From NCBI RefSeq assembly GCF_038069655.2, contig NZ_CP150951.2:1762001-1826000 (forward strand): 64,000 nucleotides of DNA. Direction: 5' to 3'. The translations under genes were made by a program, and so were the position numbers. How positions within the stretch are numbered: the stretch's first letter is position 1; the number at the start of each line of letters is the position of its first letter. This document shows positions 17,368 through 26,481 of the stretch, one piece after another. The notes beneath the pieces were generated by a model that was not told the DNA's origin, did no database searches, and saw nothing but the letters and a program-made list of their open reading frames with translations. Origin of the DNA: Yoonia sp. BS5-3 (GTDB taxonomy: Bacteria; Pseudomonadota; Alphaproteobacteria; Rhodobacterales; Rhodobacteraceae).

Positions 17368-18195
17368 ATGACGCTAAAGACTGAACAGCGCTACGCCATC
17401 GATCCGGTCACAACCAAAGCGCTTGATACCGAAGGCCTGCGGGCGCATTTTCACAAAGACGGATTGTTTGCCGACGGCGAAATCAATCTGCTTTACACCC
17501 ATTATGATCGCTTTATCCTTGGCTCTGCCGTGCCTGCCGGTGCGGATCTTACCCTGGATCATATGGCCGAAACAGGCACCTCAAATTTTCTGGACCGCCG
17601 CGAGATGGGCGTTCTGAATATTGGAGAAACCGGGACTGTTACCGTTGCGGGTGAAACCCACACGATTGAAAATGGCGAGTTGCTTTATATTGGCATGGGT
17701 GCAGGGCCGGTGACATTCTCGGGTGCGGGCCGCTATTATATCACGTCTGCGCCAGCACATCGCACCTGCCCGACCAAATTGATCAAGCTGTCTGATGCCC
17801 GCCGCATCGAAATGGGAAGCCGCGAAACGGCGAATGAGCGTGTGATCATCCAGTTCCTGCATCCTGATGTCTGCGACAGCTGCCAGTTGTTGATGGGGTA
17901 TACCCAGTTCCAGCCTGGCAGTGTGTGGAACACCATGCCGGCCCACACCCATGATCGCCGGATGGAGGCGTATCTTTACTTTGATGTGCCAGAGGATGCG
18001 CGCGTGTTTCATTTTATGGGCCAGCCGGATCAAACCCGCCATATCATCATGGGCAATGAAGAAGCCGTTGTTTCGCCCCCATGGTCGATCCATTGCGGTG
18101 CGGGAACGGCCTCTTACACGTTCTGCTGGGCGATGGCCGGTGACAATGTCGATTTCACCGATATGGATATGGTTGCCATGGATGAATTGCGGTGA
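17368..18195 (+). CDS. kduI: 5-keto-4-deoxyuronate isomerase
   Basis: 275 residues (E. coli KduI 278). It isomerises 4-deoxy-L-threo-5-hexosulose uronate to 2,5-diketo-3-deoxygluconate. The frame is open from 17350, but GGGGAG lies 8 nt before the ATG at 17368, giving the start MTLKTEQRYAIDP. The zinc-site motif PAHTHDRRMEAYLYF is near 191-205, with a further histidine in PWSIHCGAGT near 241. This enzyme normally serves uronates with glucuronate or galacturonate stereochemistry (pectin, glycosaminoglycans, ulvan), which is relevant to the substrate of the whole locus. Its stop overlaps the GTG start of kduD. Confidence 0.95.
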   Translation: MTLKTEQRYAIDPVTTKALDTEGLRAHFHKDGLFADGEINLLYTHYDRFILGSAVPAGADLTLDHMAETGTSNFLDRREMGVLNIGETGTVTVAGETHTIENGELLYIGMGAGPVTFSGAGRYYITSAPAHRTCPTKLIKLSDARRIEMGSRETANERVIIQFLHPDVCDSCQLLMGYTQFQPGSVWNTMPAHTHDRRMEAYLYFDVPEDARVFHFMGQPDQTRHIIMGNEEAVVSPPWSIHCGAGTASYTFCWAMAGDNVDFTDMDMVAMDELR

Positions 18196-18917
18196 GCCCG
18201 TTTTCGCTTGCGGGACAAACCGCGCTTGTGACCGGTGCCAATACGGGCATCGGGCAGGCCATCGCGGTGGCGATGGGCCGCGCCGGTGCGCATGTCATTT
18301 GCGCGGGCCGCTCATCTTGTGATGAAACGACAGGGTTGATCGACAAGGCCGAGGCCCTAAAGCTCGATTTTGCAGATCCGATGGCTGCGGAAGATGTCTT
18401 TGCGGGTCGGCAGATTGATATTCTGGTCAATAACGCGGGCATTATCCGCCGTGATGATAGCGTCGATTTTTCCCAGGCTGACTGGGATGACGTGATGGAT
18501 GTCAATCTGAAAGCGGTGTTTTTTACCTGTCAGGCCTTTGCCAAAGCGGCACTGCCGCGCGGACACGGCAAGATTATCAATATCGCCTCGCTCTTGTCAT
18601 TTCAGGGCGGTATTCGCGTTCCAAGCTATACCGCCTCCAAACATGGCGTGGCTGGGCTGACCAAGATCATGGCCAATGAATGGGCCGCCAAAGGCATCAA
18701 CGTGAATGCCATCGCGCCAGGGTATATTGAGACGAATAATACCGAAGCGCTGCGCGCCGATGCTGACCGGAACAAGGCGATCCTTGACCGAATTCCAGCC
18801 GGGCGCTGGGGCAAAGCGGATGACATCGCCGAGACGGCTGTGTTTTTGGCCGCACCTGCATCAAACTATATCCACGGTGCTGTGCTGAATGTGGATGGGG
18901 GCTGGCTGGCGCGTTAA
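18192..18917 (+). CDS. kduD: 2-deoxy-D-gluconate 3-dehydrogenase / 2,5-diketo-3-deoxygluconate reductase
   Basis: A 241-residue short-chain dehydrogenase with TGANTGIGQAIA (coenzyme motif, about 14-25), NNAG near 83-86, the active-site YTASKHG near 149-155 and the ending GAVLNVDGGWLAR. KduD reduces the KduI product to KDG with NAD(P)H. It begins with GTG overlapping the kduI TGA (GTGA), so kduI-kduD are translationally coupled. Its last 4 nt overlap the end of the convergent ABC gene. The call rests on the family plus the adjacent kduI; SDR sequence alone would not decide it. Confidence 0.92.
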   Translation: MSPFSLAGQTALVTGANTGIGQAIAVAMGRAGAHVICAGRSSCDETTGLIDKAEALKLDFADPMAAEDVFAGRQIDILVNNAGIIRRDDSVDFSQADWDDVMDVNLKAVFFTCQAFAKAALPRGHGKIINIASLLSFQGGIRVPSYTASKHGVAGLTKIMANEWAAKGINVNAIAPGYIETNNTEALRADADRNKAILDRIPAGRWGKADDIAETAVFLAAPASNYIHGAVLNVDGGWLAR

Positions 18918-20776
18918 GCCGGGTCGTCGGTCCCGAGAAACCCGCCTGATTGGTGTTTCCAATAACTTGCATACAAGCCGCCCTGTGCAAGCAGGGTGGC
19001 GTGGTTGCCTTGCTCAACGATCCGGCCTCTATCCAGCACGATGATCCGGTCCATCTGCGCGATGGTGGAAAGACGGTGGGCTATGGCAATGACGGTTTTG
19101 TCGCGCATCACATCGCCTAGTGTCGCCTGAATTTCTGCCTCAACCTCACTATCGAGCGCGCTGGTGGCTTCATCCAGAATCAGGATGGGCGCGTCCTTCA
19201 AAATGACCCGTGCCAGCGCGATCCGTTGCCGTTGGCCACCTGATAGCTTCACACCGCGTTCACCGACATGCGCAGCATAGCCTTGCCGCCCGGCCTGATC
19301 CTGCAGCTGCGTAATAAAATCATGTGCTGCGGCTTCCCGTGCCGCCGCTTCCATTTTTTGTTGGCTGATATCAGGCGCCCCCAGGGCGATATTATCCCCG
19401 ACTGATCGGTTCAGCAGCGCCGCTTGTTGGCTGACCATGCCGATGGCGCTGCGCAGACTGTCTTGGTCCACATCCCGGATATTTTGCCCGTCGATCAGGA
19501 TCTCGCCACTTTCGGCGTCGAAAAAGCGCAGGATCAGATTGACCAAAGTGGACTTGCCCGCGCCAGATTGCCCGACCAGACCAACCTTTTCCCCCGGGGA
19601 AATCTGCAAATCAACGCCATCCACCCCGCCCAGTTGCCCACCATAGAGATGGGTCAGGTTCGTCATCGTGATTGCCCCGCCTTTGATGACAAGGTCGGGT
19701 GCATCCGGTTGGGATGGGATCGCAAGCGGTTGTGACAGGGTTTTGAGCCCCTCGCGCATGCTGCCAATCCCCAGAAAGATCGACCAGATCGCGTCCAACA
19801 TCCATTCGGCTAGGCTTGTTACCCGAAAGGTCAATGCGATGGCAGAACTGACAATACCGATACTGGCCGCACCAGAGGACCACAGCCAAATGCCATAGCC
19901 GATGAAACAAACCATGATGAACCCTTCGAGTGTCACGATCGCCGTGCGGATCGTCACCCCCAATTGCCTGGCTTTGAAAAGGGTCTCGCGGGTGGTTTCC
20001 AGCGCGTCTAGATGATCTTGCTCAATCGCATCCTTGCGGGCAAACAGCTTGAGCGTATCGAAGTTTGAAAAGCTGTCGACGACCTTCCCGACAAGGGCTG
20101 ATTTTGAACCCTGAAAGCGTTCTTGCGCCGCGATCATGCGGGGGATCATCCAGCGCATGATCGCCGCATAGCCAAGCATCCACAACAAGATAGGCAGTGC
20201 GAGCCGTGGGTCAGTGCCGGCCATAAGGATGACGATACCGACCATATAGACCAGCCCGAATGCCACGGTGTTCAACGTGTTGAACACAACACTCGCGGTG
20301 TAATTGCCCATCTCGATCAGCCGGATCGATGTCCGTCCCGCCAGATCGTTTTGAAACCAGCCCACCGATTGTGCGGCAAGGTGTCCATGCGCCCGCCAAC
20401 GCACGAGATTGGCGATATTACAATCCAGCCCAATGTCATTAAATATGTGCCGCGCCATACGCAGTATGGGCCGCAATACCAAGACCGCAATTGCAGCCCC
20501 GAGTAGTGTCAGCCCATGTTCTTGCCAAATTTGATCTGGAGATGTGTCAGCCAACATATCGATCAGCTGACCTGCGAAACTGATCAACCAGACTTCGATT
20601 GATGCAGTCAGTATTGTTGCGATCAGACTGAGGCTAAGTACCCAACGCAGCGGCCGCAGATGCATGCGCATATATGGCCAGACGCGTTTGGGAGGGGTGT
20701 GAAGCGTCGCCGCTTCTTGGTACGGATCGACCAAATGTAGGCCGGCGCGTGTTACTTTTTCAAACCAGCGCGCCAT
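18914..20776 (-). CDS. Exporter-type ABC transporter, fused permease and ATPase
   Basis: 620 residues: an N-terminal type I exporter membrane domain with about six segments (roughly 40-340) and a C-terminal ATPase. The ATPase shows Walker A GQSGAGKST near 408-416, the signature LSGGQRQRIALARV near 513 and the Walker B region ILILDEATSALDSE near 534. Such half-transporters act as dimers and usually move lipids, peptides or drugs outward; the substrate here is unknown. It lies 33 nt downstream of the SDR gene and on the same strand as the importer-lyase genes, so it may be the last gene of that operon. An exporter is not a standard part of uronate loci, so the association may be only positional. 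Confidence 0.88.
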   Translation of the reverse strand: MARWFEKVTRAGLHLVDPYQEAATLHTPPKRVWPYMRMHLRPLRWVLSLSLIATILTASIEVWLISFAGQLIDMLADTSPDQIWQEHGLTLLGAAIAVLVLRPILRMARHIFNDIGLDCNIANLVRWRAHGHLAAQSVGWFQNDLAGRTSIRLIEMGNYTASVVFNTLNTVAFGLVYMVGIVILMAGTDPRLALPILLWMLGYAAIMRWMIPRMIAAQERFQGSKSALVGKVVDSFSNFDTLKLFARKDAIEQDHLDALETTRETLFKARQLGVTIRTAIVTLEGFIMVCFIGYGIWLWSSGAASIGIVSSAIALTFRVTSLAEWMLDAIWSIFLGIGSMREGLKTLSQPLAIPSQPDAPDLVIKGGAITMTNLTHLYGGQLGGVDGVDLQISPGEKVGLVGQSGAGKSTLVNLILRFFDAESGEILIDGQNIRDVDQDSLRSAIGMVSQQAALLNRSVGDNIALGAPDISQQKMEAAAREAAAHDFITQLQDQAGRQGYAAHVGERGVKLSGGQRQRIALARVILKDAPILILDEATSALDSEVEAEIQATLGDVMRDKTVIAIAHRLSTIAQMDRIIVLDRGRIVEQGNHATLLAQGGLYASYWKHQSGGFLGTDDPA

Positions 20777-20809
20777 GCCTACCTCTTTTGTATCAGACCA
20801 TCATTGGCA

Positions 20810-21553
20810 TTAGCTAAAGAGCATACCGCCATTGATGTCGACATTGGTGCCTGTGATGAAGGCACTGTCGTCGCAAGCCAGGAACAAGACCAGGTTTGCC
20901 ACATCTTCTGGCAGACCTTGGCGTTTCACAGGCGCGTTCGCTTCATATCCACGTCGTGCTGCGTCGGGTGTGTGGATGTTGTGGAAATCGGTGTCGATCA
21001 TGCCAGGGCACAGGCCGTTGACGCGTACATCTGGGCCCAGTTCTTTGGCCAGACCACGTGTCATGGTCATCACCGCACCTTTGGACGCCGCATAGGCTAC
21101 CGAGCCGGGGCCGCCGCCGTCACGTGCCGCTTGGCTGGCCAGGTTGACGATTGTGCCGGTTTTCATATGCGGGCCAACGGCCTTGATCATCAGGAATGTG
21201 CTTGTCACGTTCAGCGACATCACATTGTTCCAATGCTCAAGCGACATTTCCGCAAATGTTTTCCGCGCGATCAGGCCGCCAGAGTTATTGACCAGCACGT
21301 CAACGCTGCCGAACTCTTCGACCGTTTTGCCCACCAGCGCATCAACACCTTCCTGGGTGTTCAGATCGCCCTGAAGGGCAAATGCTTTGCCGCCAGCGGC
21401 TTTGATTTCTTCCACGGTCGCATCTGCACCTGCACTACTGGCAAAGTAGTTGATTGCGATATTCGCACCTTCTGCAGCCAGCTTCAGCGCGACTGCCCGG
21501 CCGATATCACGGCCACCGCCAGTAATAATGGCCGTTTTGCCTTGGAGTTTCAT
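20810..21553 (-). CDS. Short-chain dehydrogenase, candidate uronate (DEH) reductase
   Basis: A 247-residue SDR with TGGGRDIGRAVALKLAAEGA (about 11-30), NNSGG near 90, the active site YAASKGA near 156-162, and the closing text TGTNVDINGGMLF. It follows the PL15-type lyase gene by 30 nt on the same strand. In alginate degraders an SDR reduces 4-deoxy-L-erythro-5-hexoseulose uronate (DEH) to KDG, and position makes this the best candidate for that step. It is distinct from kduD at 18192. Substrate assignment is inference; SDRs are too similar overall to decide by eye. Confidence 0.85.
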   Translation of the reverse strand: MKLQGKTAIITGGGRDIGRAVALKLAAEGANIAINYFASSAGADATVEEIKAAGGKAFALQGDLNTQEGVDALVGKTVEEFGSVDVLVNNSGGLIARKTFAEMSLEHWNNVMSLNVTSTFLMIKAVGPHMKTGTIVNLASQAARDGGGPGSVAYAASKGAVMTMTRGLAKELGPDVRVNGLCPGMIDTDFHNIHTPDAARRGYEANAPVKRQGLPEDVANLVLFLACDDSAFITGTNVDINGGMLFS

Positions 21554-21583
21554 GAGTAGTCCTTCCTTTTGCGAGAGGGCGCC

Positions 21584-23911
21584 CTATGCGCCGACATCGA
21601 ATGTTTTCGGGACAACGACCTTAAAGCTCTGGTCGTTGGCATCGGTGAAGTAAAGATCGCAGTCATAGCCCTGGTCATCGAGGAAACTGAAGACACGGCG
21701 GGGCGCTGACAGCGGGTATGGAACAAGCAGCGTTGCGATCCGGTGCCGGATTGCTTTGGGGAAGGTCGCGTGCAGGCAGGTGCTGACGGGCAGGCCTTCG
21801 ATTTCGCTGGGGTCCACGTCCGGAAAACCGGTGTGTTGTGACAGTGTCGGGTTGCCCGCTTCGGACCATAGGAATTGCCCGTAGAAACCGGCCCGTTCGC
21901 CAGAATACCGGAACGTTGTATCGCCCAGTGTCATCGGCGCATTTGCGTGCAGCAGCCAGTCGATCTCAACGGGTTCATCCGCATCGATGGCGTCCACGAT
22001 GACAAAATAGCTGTTGGCGACAAAATAGACATCACGCAGCACCGAGCTGACCTGTGGCGACAAGGTTTGATAGGCCGCTGTCGCATCCCCCTGGATGAAA
22101 ATATGATCGCCCCGGTCTTCGGCGACGTTGATTTTCCCGGTCGAGCTCATGGCTTGGACCTTGTCCTTGCCCGAATACTGCCCTTCGCCGTTGATCAGGA
22201 TACCGTTCTTGGACACCGTCTTGCGGCGCCAGTTCTGGTGCATGGTTGAGTTGAAGGCGACATAATGCCCTGACTGGATCGCCAGATCTTCGCCAAAGGC
22301 GGCCAGGCAGATCGCATTCTGGTCCCCATGGCTGTGGCTGATTGACCCGTAGGGCGAGGATTTCATCACGAATTGGATGTGGTTATCCGGATCCTGCATC
22401 CGGTGTTGGATGGCCGTCCAGCCGATCCCTTTGAACCAGCGCAATTGGTCGTCATCCGATGGCGGCACGGCCTCGATGATCGGGAAATCGGTCTGATAGG
22501 CCAGTTCGTCAAAGTTAAAGTCCCACCAGCCCCAGTTATAGAACGCCATCTCGGTGCCCGGGTTGGTCCGTTTGATTTCCTCAAAATACCATTGATAGGC
22601 CCCGTTGCCTGTCACACCTGCGTATTGACGCAAGTTGTATCCGATCTTTACGGAGGGCAGATCACCCATCGTGCTGTCATCCCCAAAGGTCGCGCGCCGT
22701 GTGTCGGGGGATTTAGTGTAAAGCGGGAAGTCACCGGTTTTCTGAAAGAATGGCCGATCGTAAAGGTTGATGCCCGTGTAGGATTTCAGCAGGTTCGCCG
22801 CATCGATCAGATAGGCCATGCCTGTCATCCAATAGTGCGGACCTTCGGCCCAGCCGCCATCGGCATCGCCCCAGGGCGAATAGACCGTGAACAGGAATTC
22901 GATGGAGTAATGCAGCCAGTCTTCGGCTTCTTCCGCATCATCCAACAGCGCAATTGAGGCCGGGATCAGCACCGCAGAAACTGCCCGCACAGCATGGCTG
23001 TCGAAGGGGAACAGGTGGATATTGGCGTGCTTGATCAGGTGATCTGCCGTTTCGCGGGTCCGTGCCAAAAGGGCGGCGCGGACGGTAACACGCTCTTCTT
23101 CGGATAGTTGGTCATGCAGCCAGTCATACCCCCATGCCAAAGCCACATTGACCCGGAATGCCCATTCATCGGTATAGCTGCGTGATGTCGTGCCGGTTGG
23201 GTTCCAGGCGGCCGCGCTGAGCAGCCATTCTTTGGCCCGTGCCAACATGGCAGCGTCTTCGGTGACTTGCCCGCCAATGGCGAGGTGCCGGATGGCGTAA
23301 AGCAGTTCCTGACAATCGATATAGGTCTGCCGCCAGATCGGGGCCACACGTTGGTGGTTGGGATAGCCGGCAGGTTCGGGCATAATATCCCGGTCCATCC
23401 AGGGCAAAACGGACTTTTCAAAGAAGTTTGACCAAGTGCAATGGTCAGGGTTCTTGGCGACTTCCTTTTTGAAACCGACAAGGCGCTCTGGTGTCATCCA
23501 AAGCCGCGGATGCGCCCGTGTTGCGTCTTTCAGCCGCGCCTGGCGCCCGGCGAGCGGTGTTTGGGGCAGGTCTTCGGCAAGCGAGAACGTGCGGTCCGCG
23601 CTCCAATTACTGATGGCTTCGCCTGTTGCCGGATCGCAAACGGCGTAGGACCAATGGTATTGGCCAGCCGCAAGCGCAGTGTCGGGCGTAAAGAAATTAA
23701 GCGGCAGGTTGGTGAATGTCTGTGTCGACTTCGCCGGATAGGCCGGATCGGTGGAAATACGCAGCGTATAGCGTGCCTCGTCTTCGATGACGGGCAACCA
23801 GCTGAAACGCGGCGGATTTTCGGCAAGCTGTGTGTTTTCGTCGGGCCCGTATTGGATGGTCAAACGCCCAGTTTTGGGTTCATCAAGGACAATTTGGGCG
23901 TGGCCGGACAT
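21584..23911 (-). CDS. PL15-type exolytic polysaccharide lyase (heparinase II/III fold)
   Basis: 775 residues, the size of Atu3025, the PL15 exo-alginate lyase of Agrobacterium (776). The N-terminal beta domain (about 1-110) is followed by a helical toroid (about 130-450) and a heparinase II/III-like beta domain. From memory, Atu3025 uses Arg199, His311, Arg314, Tyr365 and His531. Here Arg194, His306, Arg309, Tyr360 and His526 stand in matching motifs (IWRQTY, DSHAVR, EGPHYW, ISHSHGDQN), all offset by exactly 5. No signal peptide is visible, so it would act in the cytoplasm on imported oligosaccharides, releasing unsaturated monouronate. PL15 also contains heparin-type exolyases, so the substrate is not fixed. 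It sits between the binding-protein gene and the SDR. Confidence 0.88.
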   Translation of the reverse strand: MSGHAQIVLDEPKTGRLTIQYGPDENTQLAENPPRFSWLPVIEDEARYTLRISTDPAYPAKSTQTFTNLPLNFFTPDTALAAGQYHWSYAVCDPATGEAISNWSADRTFSLAEDLPQTPLAGRQARLKDATRAHPRLWMTPERLVGFKKEVAKNPDHCTWSNFFEKSVLPWMDRDIMPEPAGYPNHQRVAPIWRQTYIDCQELLYAIRHLAIGGQVTEDAAMLARAKEWLLSAAAWNPTGTTSRSYTDEWAFRVNVALAWGYDWLHDQLSEEERVTVRAALLARTRETADHLIKHANIHLFPFDSHAVRAVSAVLIPASIALLDDAEEAEDWLHYSIEFLFTVYSPWGDADGGWAEGPHYWMTGMAYLIDAANLLKSYTGINLYDRPFFQKTGDFPLYTKSPDTRRATFGDDSTMGDLPSVKIGYNLRQYAGVTGNGAYQWYFEEIKRTNPGTEMAFYNWGWWDFNFDELAYQTDFPIIEAVPPSDDDQLRWFKGIGWTAIQHRMQDPDNHIQFVMKSSPYGSISHSHGDQNAICLAAFGEDLAIQSGHYVAFNSTMHQNWRRKTVSKNGILINGEGQYSGKDKVQAMSSTGKINVAEDRGDHIFIQGDATAAYQTLSPQVSSVLRDVYFVANSYFVIVDAIDADEPVEIDWLLHANAPMTLGDTTFRYSGERAGFYGQFLWSEAGNPTLSQHTGFPDVDPSEIEGLPVSTCLHATFPKAIRHRIATLLVPYPLSAPRRVFSFLDDQGYDCDLYFTDANDQSFKVVVPKTFDVGA

Positions 23912-23946
23912 CGGTTGGTCTTTCTAATTGAGGTCTGAGAAAAGGC

Positions 23947-23976
23947 GGGAAGAGCAGCGTGAGCACCGCTCTTCCC
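23947..23976 (-). terminator. Stem-loop between binding-protein and lyase genes
   Basis: GGGAAGAGC (23947-23955) and GCTCTTCCC (23968-23976) form a perfect 9-bp stem with a 12-nt loop, 18 nt after the binding-protein stop. No T-run follows. In sugar ABC operons such stems often protect or partly end the upstream transcript so that the binding protein is made in excess; that role is inferred here. Confidence 0.6.
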
Positions 23977-23993
23977 AGGGAGGTTAGGGTCGA

Positions 23994-25559
23994 TCAGCCA
24001 CCGTATTGGCGTTGATAGGCTGAATTCATGACAGCGATCAGATCCTGGTAGCCCATGTTGTCGAGAGTCTCGATATAGGCGTCCCAGTCTTCCATCACGT
24101 CGCCATTGCCCAAGATCCAGCCTTGCTGGCGTTCGAGCATGTAGTCACGGATCGATGGGAAGGTGCGGTCATAAACACGCTGTTCGTCGGCTGTAAATGC
24201 AACGCCCAGGAACTGGTCGATCAGATAGTCACCTTCGTCATAAAGCGCGATGCCTTCCAGGGCGAACTCATTCGACCATTGCTTTTCATACTCGTAGTCT
24301 TGGAAGTAGCCACGGGCCTGAAGCTGCGATCCAACAGCATAAAGCTGGTTGTTCACAGGCTCACCATTGGTCAAGAATTCTTCGGTGAACTGCGGCGCGC
24401 CATCAACCATTGTATATTGCTCGCCTTCAACACCGAAGTTTGCAAGGCGGCGGCCTTCTTCGGTGAACCAGAAGTCGAAATACTTGATGGTTTCAACGGG
24501 ATGCTCGTTCGAGATACCGATTGCCCATCCGTCAGGTTTGATCGGAATGCGGCGATGCTCTTCCATGCGGACGCCGGATACGGATGCTGGTGGGGCGAAT
24601 GCCTTAAAAGCGAACCCATCAATCCGATCAGCCAAAGACGTGTTGTAGCCAGCGGTTGATGCGAACCAGTCATGGGTCATACCGCCAAGGTTTTCAGACA
24701 GCAGATATTCGCGTGCAGATGAGCCGCGGGTAAAGACCTCTGCATCAATAAGACCTTCTTCATACCACCGCGCCAGTCCGGCAATCCCATCGCGATAGCC
24801 TTCGCCTGCATAGGGGTGCTTTACTTCACCATCATCAACGTAGAAGTCGTGATAAGTGTCGGAACCAGACGAACGTCCGTCCCACAATGTGACCAAACGG
24901 ATCAGCTCTGGCCATTGACGGGCAAAGTAAGGCACTTCGTCAGCGACACCGTTGCCGTTTGGATCGTCGTTTTTGAAGGCGCGCAGCACTTCTTCGACTT
25001 CTTCGACGGTCTCAGGAACTTCCAGACCTAGCGCATCCAGCCAGTCATAGCGGATAAAGTAAGCCCGGCCATATTTACCGTCTGGCAGATATGGGATGTA
25101 GTACATGTTGCCGTCGGCAGCTGAAATCGCGCTGGCGATCTCTGGACGCGCGTCGAAATAGGCCTTCATGTTTGGTGCGTGCTCTTCGATCAGATCGTTA
25201 AGCGGGTAGAATGCACCTTCTGGACCGTACTGGTTGACGAAGTCTTTCAGACGGCTGGAGCCAACGATATCTGGGATCGCACCGGCGGCCAGCATCAGGT
25301 TCAGCGCTTCGGTCCGGCCTGTGTTTTCCGACGTGCGCATGTTTGCACCCACGGTATCGTCGATCAGGTGGATATTGGTCAGCTTGCGTGCTGCCTGCTC
25401 GACCGGCCAGTCTTCGTTATATGTTGGATAACGTGCGTGGTTCATCTGGATCGTCAGTTCCAGAGGCTCGTCAACGATCAGCAGGTGACCATCGGCGAAA
25501 GCCGGTGAAGTCATCGCTGTCGTCGCAAGGATTGCAGACGTTATGGATAGTTTGCGCAT
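23994..25559 (-). CDS. AlgQ-like oligosaccharide-binding protein of the ABC importer
   Basis: 521 residues. The signal peptide ends TSPAFA near residue 22. Size and layout match AlgQ1/AlgQ2 of Sphingomonas sp. A1 (about 516 precursor residues). A calcium-loop motif DPNGNGVADE lies at 199-208, equivalent to the bound-calcium loop of AlgQ2, and aromatic text such as MYYIPYLPDGKYGRAYFIRYDWL (152-174, two pieces) suits sugar stacking. AlgQ-type proteins bind unsaturated alginate oligosaccharides; close relatives bind unsaturated glycosaminoglycan disaccharides, so the ligand is open. It would act in the periplasm with the two permeases and ATPase encoded upstream. Confidence 0.88.
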   Translation of the reverse strand: MRKLSITSAILATTAMTSPAFADGHLLIVDEPLELTIQMNHARYPTYNEDWPVEQAARKLTNIHLIDDTVGANMRTSENTGRTEALNLMLAAGAIPDIVGSSRLKDFVNQYGPEGAFYPLNDLIEEHAPNMKAYFDARPEIASAISAADGNMYYIPYLPDGKYGRAYFIRYDWLDALGLEVPETVEEVEEVLRAFKNDDPNGNGVADEVPYFARQWPELIRLVTLWDGRSSGSDTYHDFYVDDGEVKHPYAGEGYRDGIAGLARWYEEGLIDAEVFTRGSSAREYLLSENLGGMTHDWFASTAGYNTSLADRIDGFAFKAFAPPASVSGVRMEEHRRIPIKPDGWAIGISNEHPVETIKYFDFWFTEEGRRLANFGVEGEQYTMVDGAPQFTEEFLTNGEPVNNQLYAVGSQLQARGYFQDYEYEKQWSNEFALEGIALYDEGDYLIDQFLGVAFTADEQRVYDRTFPSIRDYMLERQQGWILGNGDVMEDWDAYIETLDNMGYQDLIAVMNSAYQRQYGG

Positions 25560-25586
25560 GGTTTCCTCCCTATATGCGTTCGGTTT

Positions 25587-26468
25587 TTATTCTTTCACTC
25601 CGCCCAGAAGGATACCCTTTTCAAAGTACTTCTGGATGAATGGGTAGATAATCAGTACCGGAATAATTGAGCAAACAATAATCGCCGCAGAGACTGTTTC
25701 GAACGAATAGCTGGCATTCAGCTGCGTGGCTGTGAACTCAGGATCATCAGACAGGGTCGCGATTGTGTGACGCAGATAGACCTGAAGCGGGATCTTGTTT
25801 TCGTCTTGCAGTAGAACCATGGCCCAGAAGAAGCCGTTCCAACGGGCAACCATACAGAACAGGGCAACTGTTGCGATGGCTGGCTTGGCCAGTGGGACAT
25901 ACACTTTCCACAGAACCTGGAAATCATTGGCCCCGTCCATACGGGCCGCTTCCTCAAAGGAATCCGGGACACCTTCAAAGAAGTTGCGCAGCAGGATCAG
26001 GTTAAACCCGTTAACCGCAAAACCAATGATGATCCCAAAATAGCTGTCCAGCAGCCCAAGATCACGCATGTTCAGGAAGAATGGGATCAAGCCAGCGTTG
26101 AACCACATGGTGAAGGCCACCATCAGGTTCCAGAACCGGCGCCCGAATAGTTGCGGGCGCGACAGGGCATAGGCACCCGGGATCAAAAAGGCGAGCGATA
26201 CCAGTGTCCCGCCGATCGTGTAGATGAAGGTGTTCCCGTAGCTGATCCAGAATTTTGAGTCGCCAAGGATATACCGGTAAGCCTCAACCGTGGTTTCAAC
26301 CGGTGTCAGCACCACTGTACCAGCCGTTGCCGCAAAGCCCGAGCTGAGCGAGATCGCCGTGATATAGATGAACGGGTATAGCGTGGAGAGCGTGAAAATC
26401 CCAATCAGCACCATGTTGATGATGACGAAGGTTTTGTCGCCACGCGAATAAAGGTTCATATTTGCCAT
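25587..26468 (-). CDS. Carbohydrate ABC importer permease (AlgM2-like)
   Basis: 293 residues, the length I recall for AlgM2. Six membrane segments are expected. The cytoplasmic coupling motif EEAARMDGANDFQVLWKVYVPLAKPA (near 188-213, shown by its core EEAARMDGAND) is the EAA loop that docks on the ATPase. It pairs with the permease encoded 14 nt upstream to form the membrane channel for oligosaccharides. It belongs to the same run as the ATPase and binding protein. Confidence 0.92.
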   Translation of the reverse strand: MANMNLYSRGDKTFVIINMVLIGIFTLSTLYPFIYITAISLSSGFAATAGTVVLTPVETTVEAYRYILGDSKFWISYGNTFIYTIGGTLVSLAFLIPGAYALSRPQLFGRRFWNLMVAFTMWFNAGLIPFFLNMRDLGLLDSYFGIIIGFAVNGFNLILLRNFFEGVPDSFEEAARMDGANDFQVLWKVYVPLAKPAIATVALFCMVARWNGFFWAMVLLQDENKIPLQVYLRHTIATLSDDPEFTATQLNASYSFETVSAAIIVCSIIPVLIIYPFIQKYFEKGILLGGVKE

Positions 26469-26481
26469 CAGCCTGGTCCCC

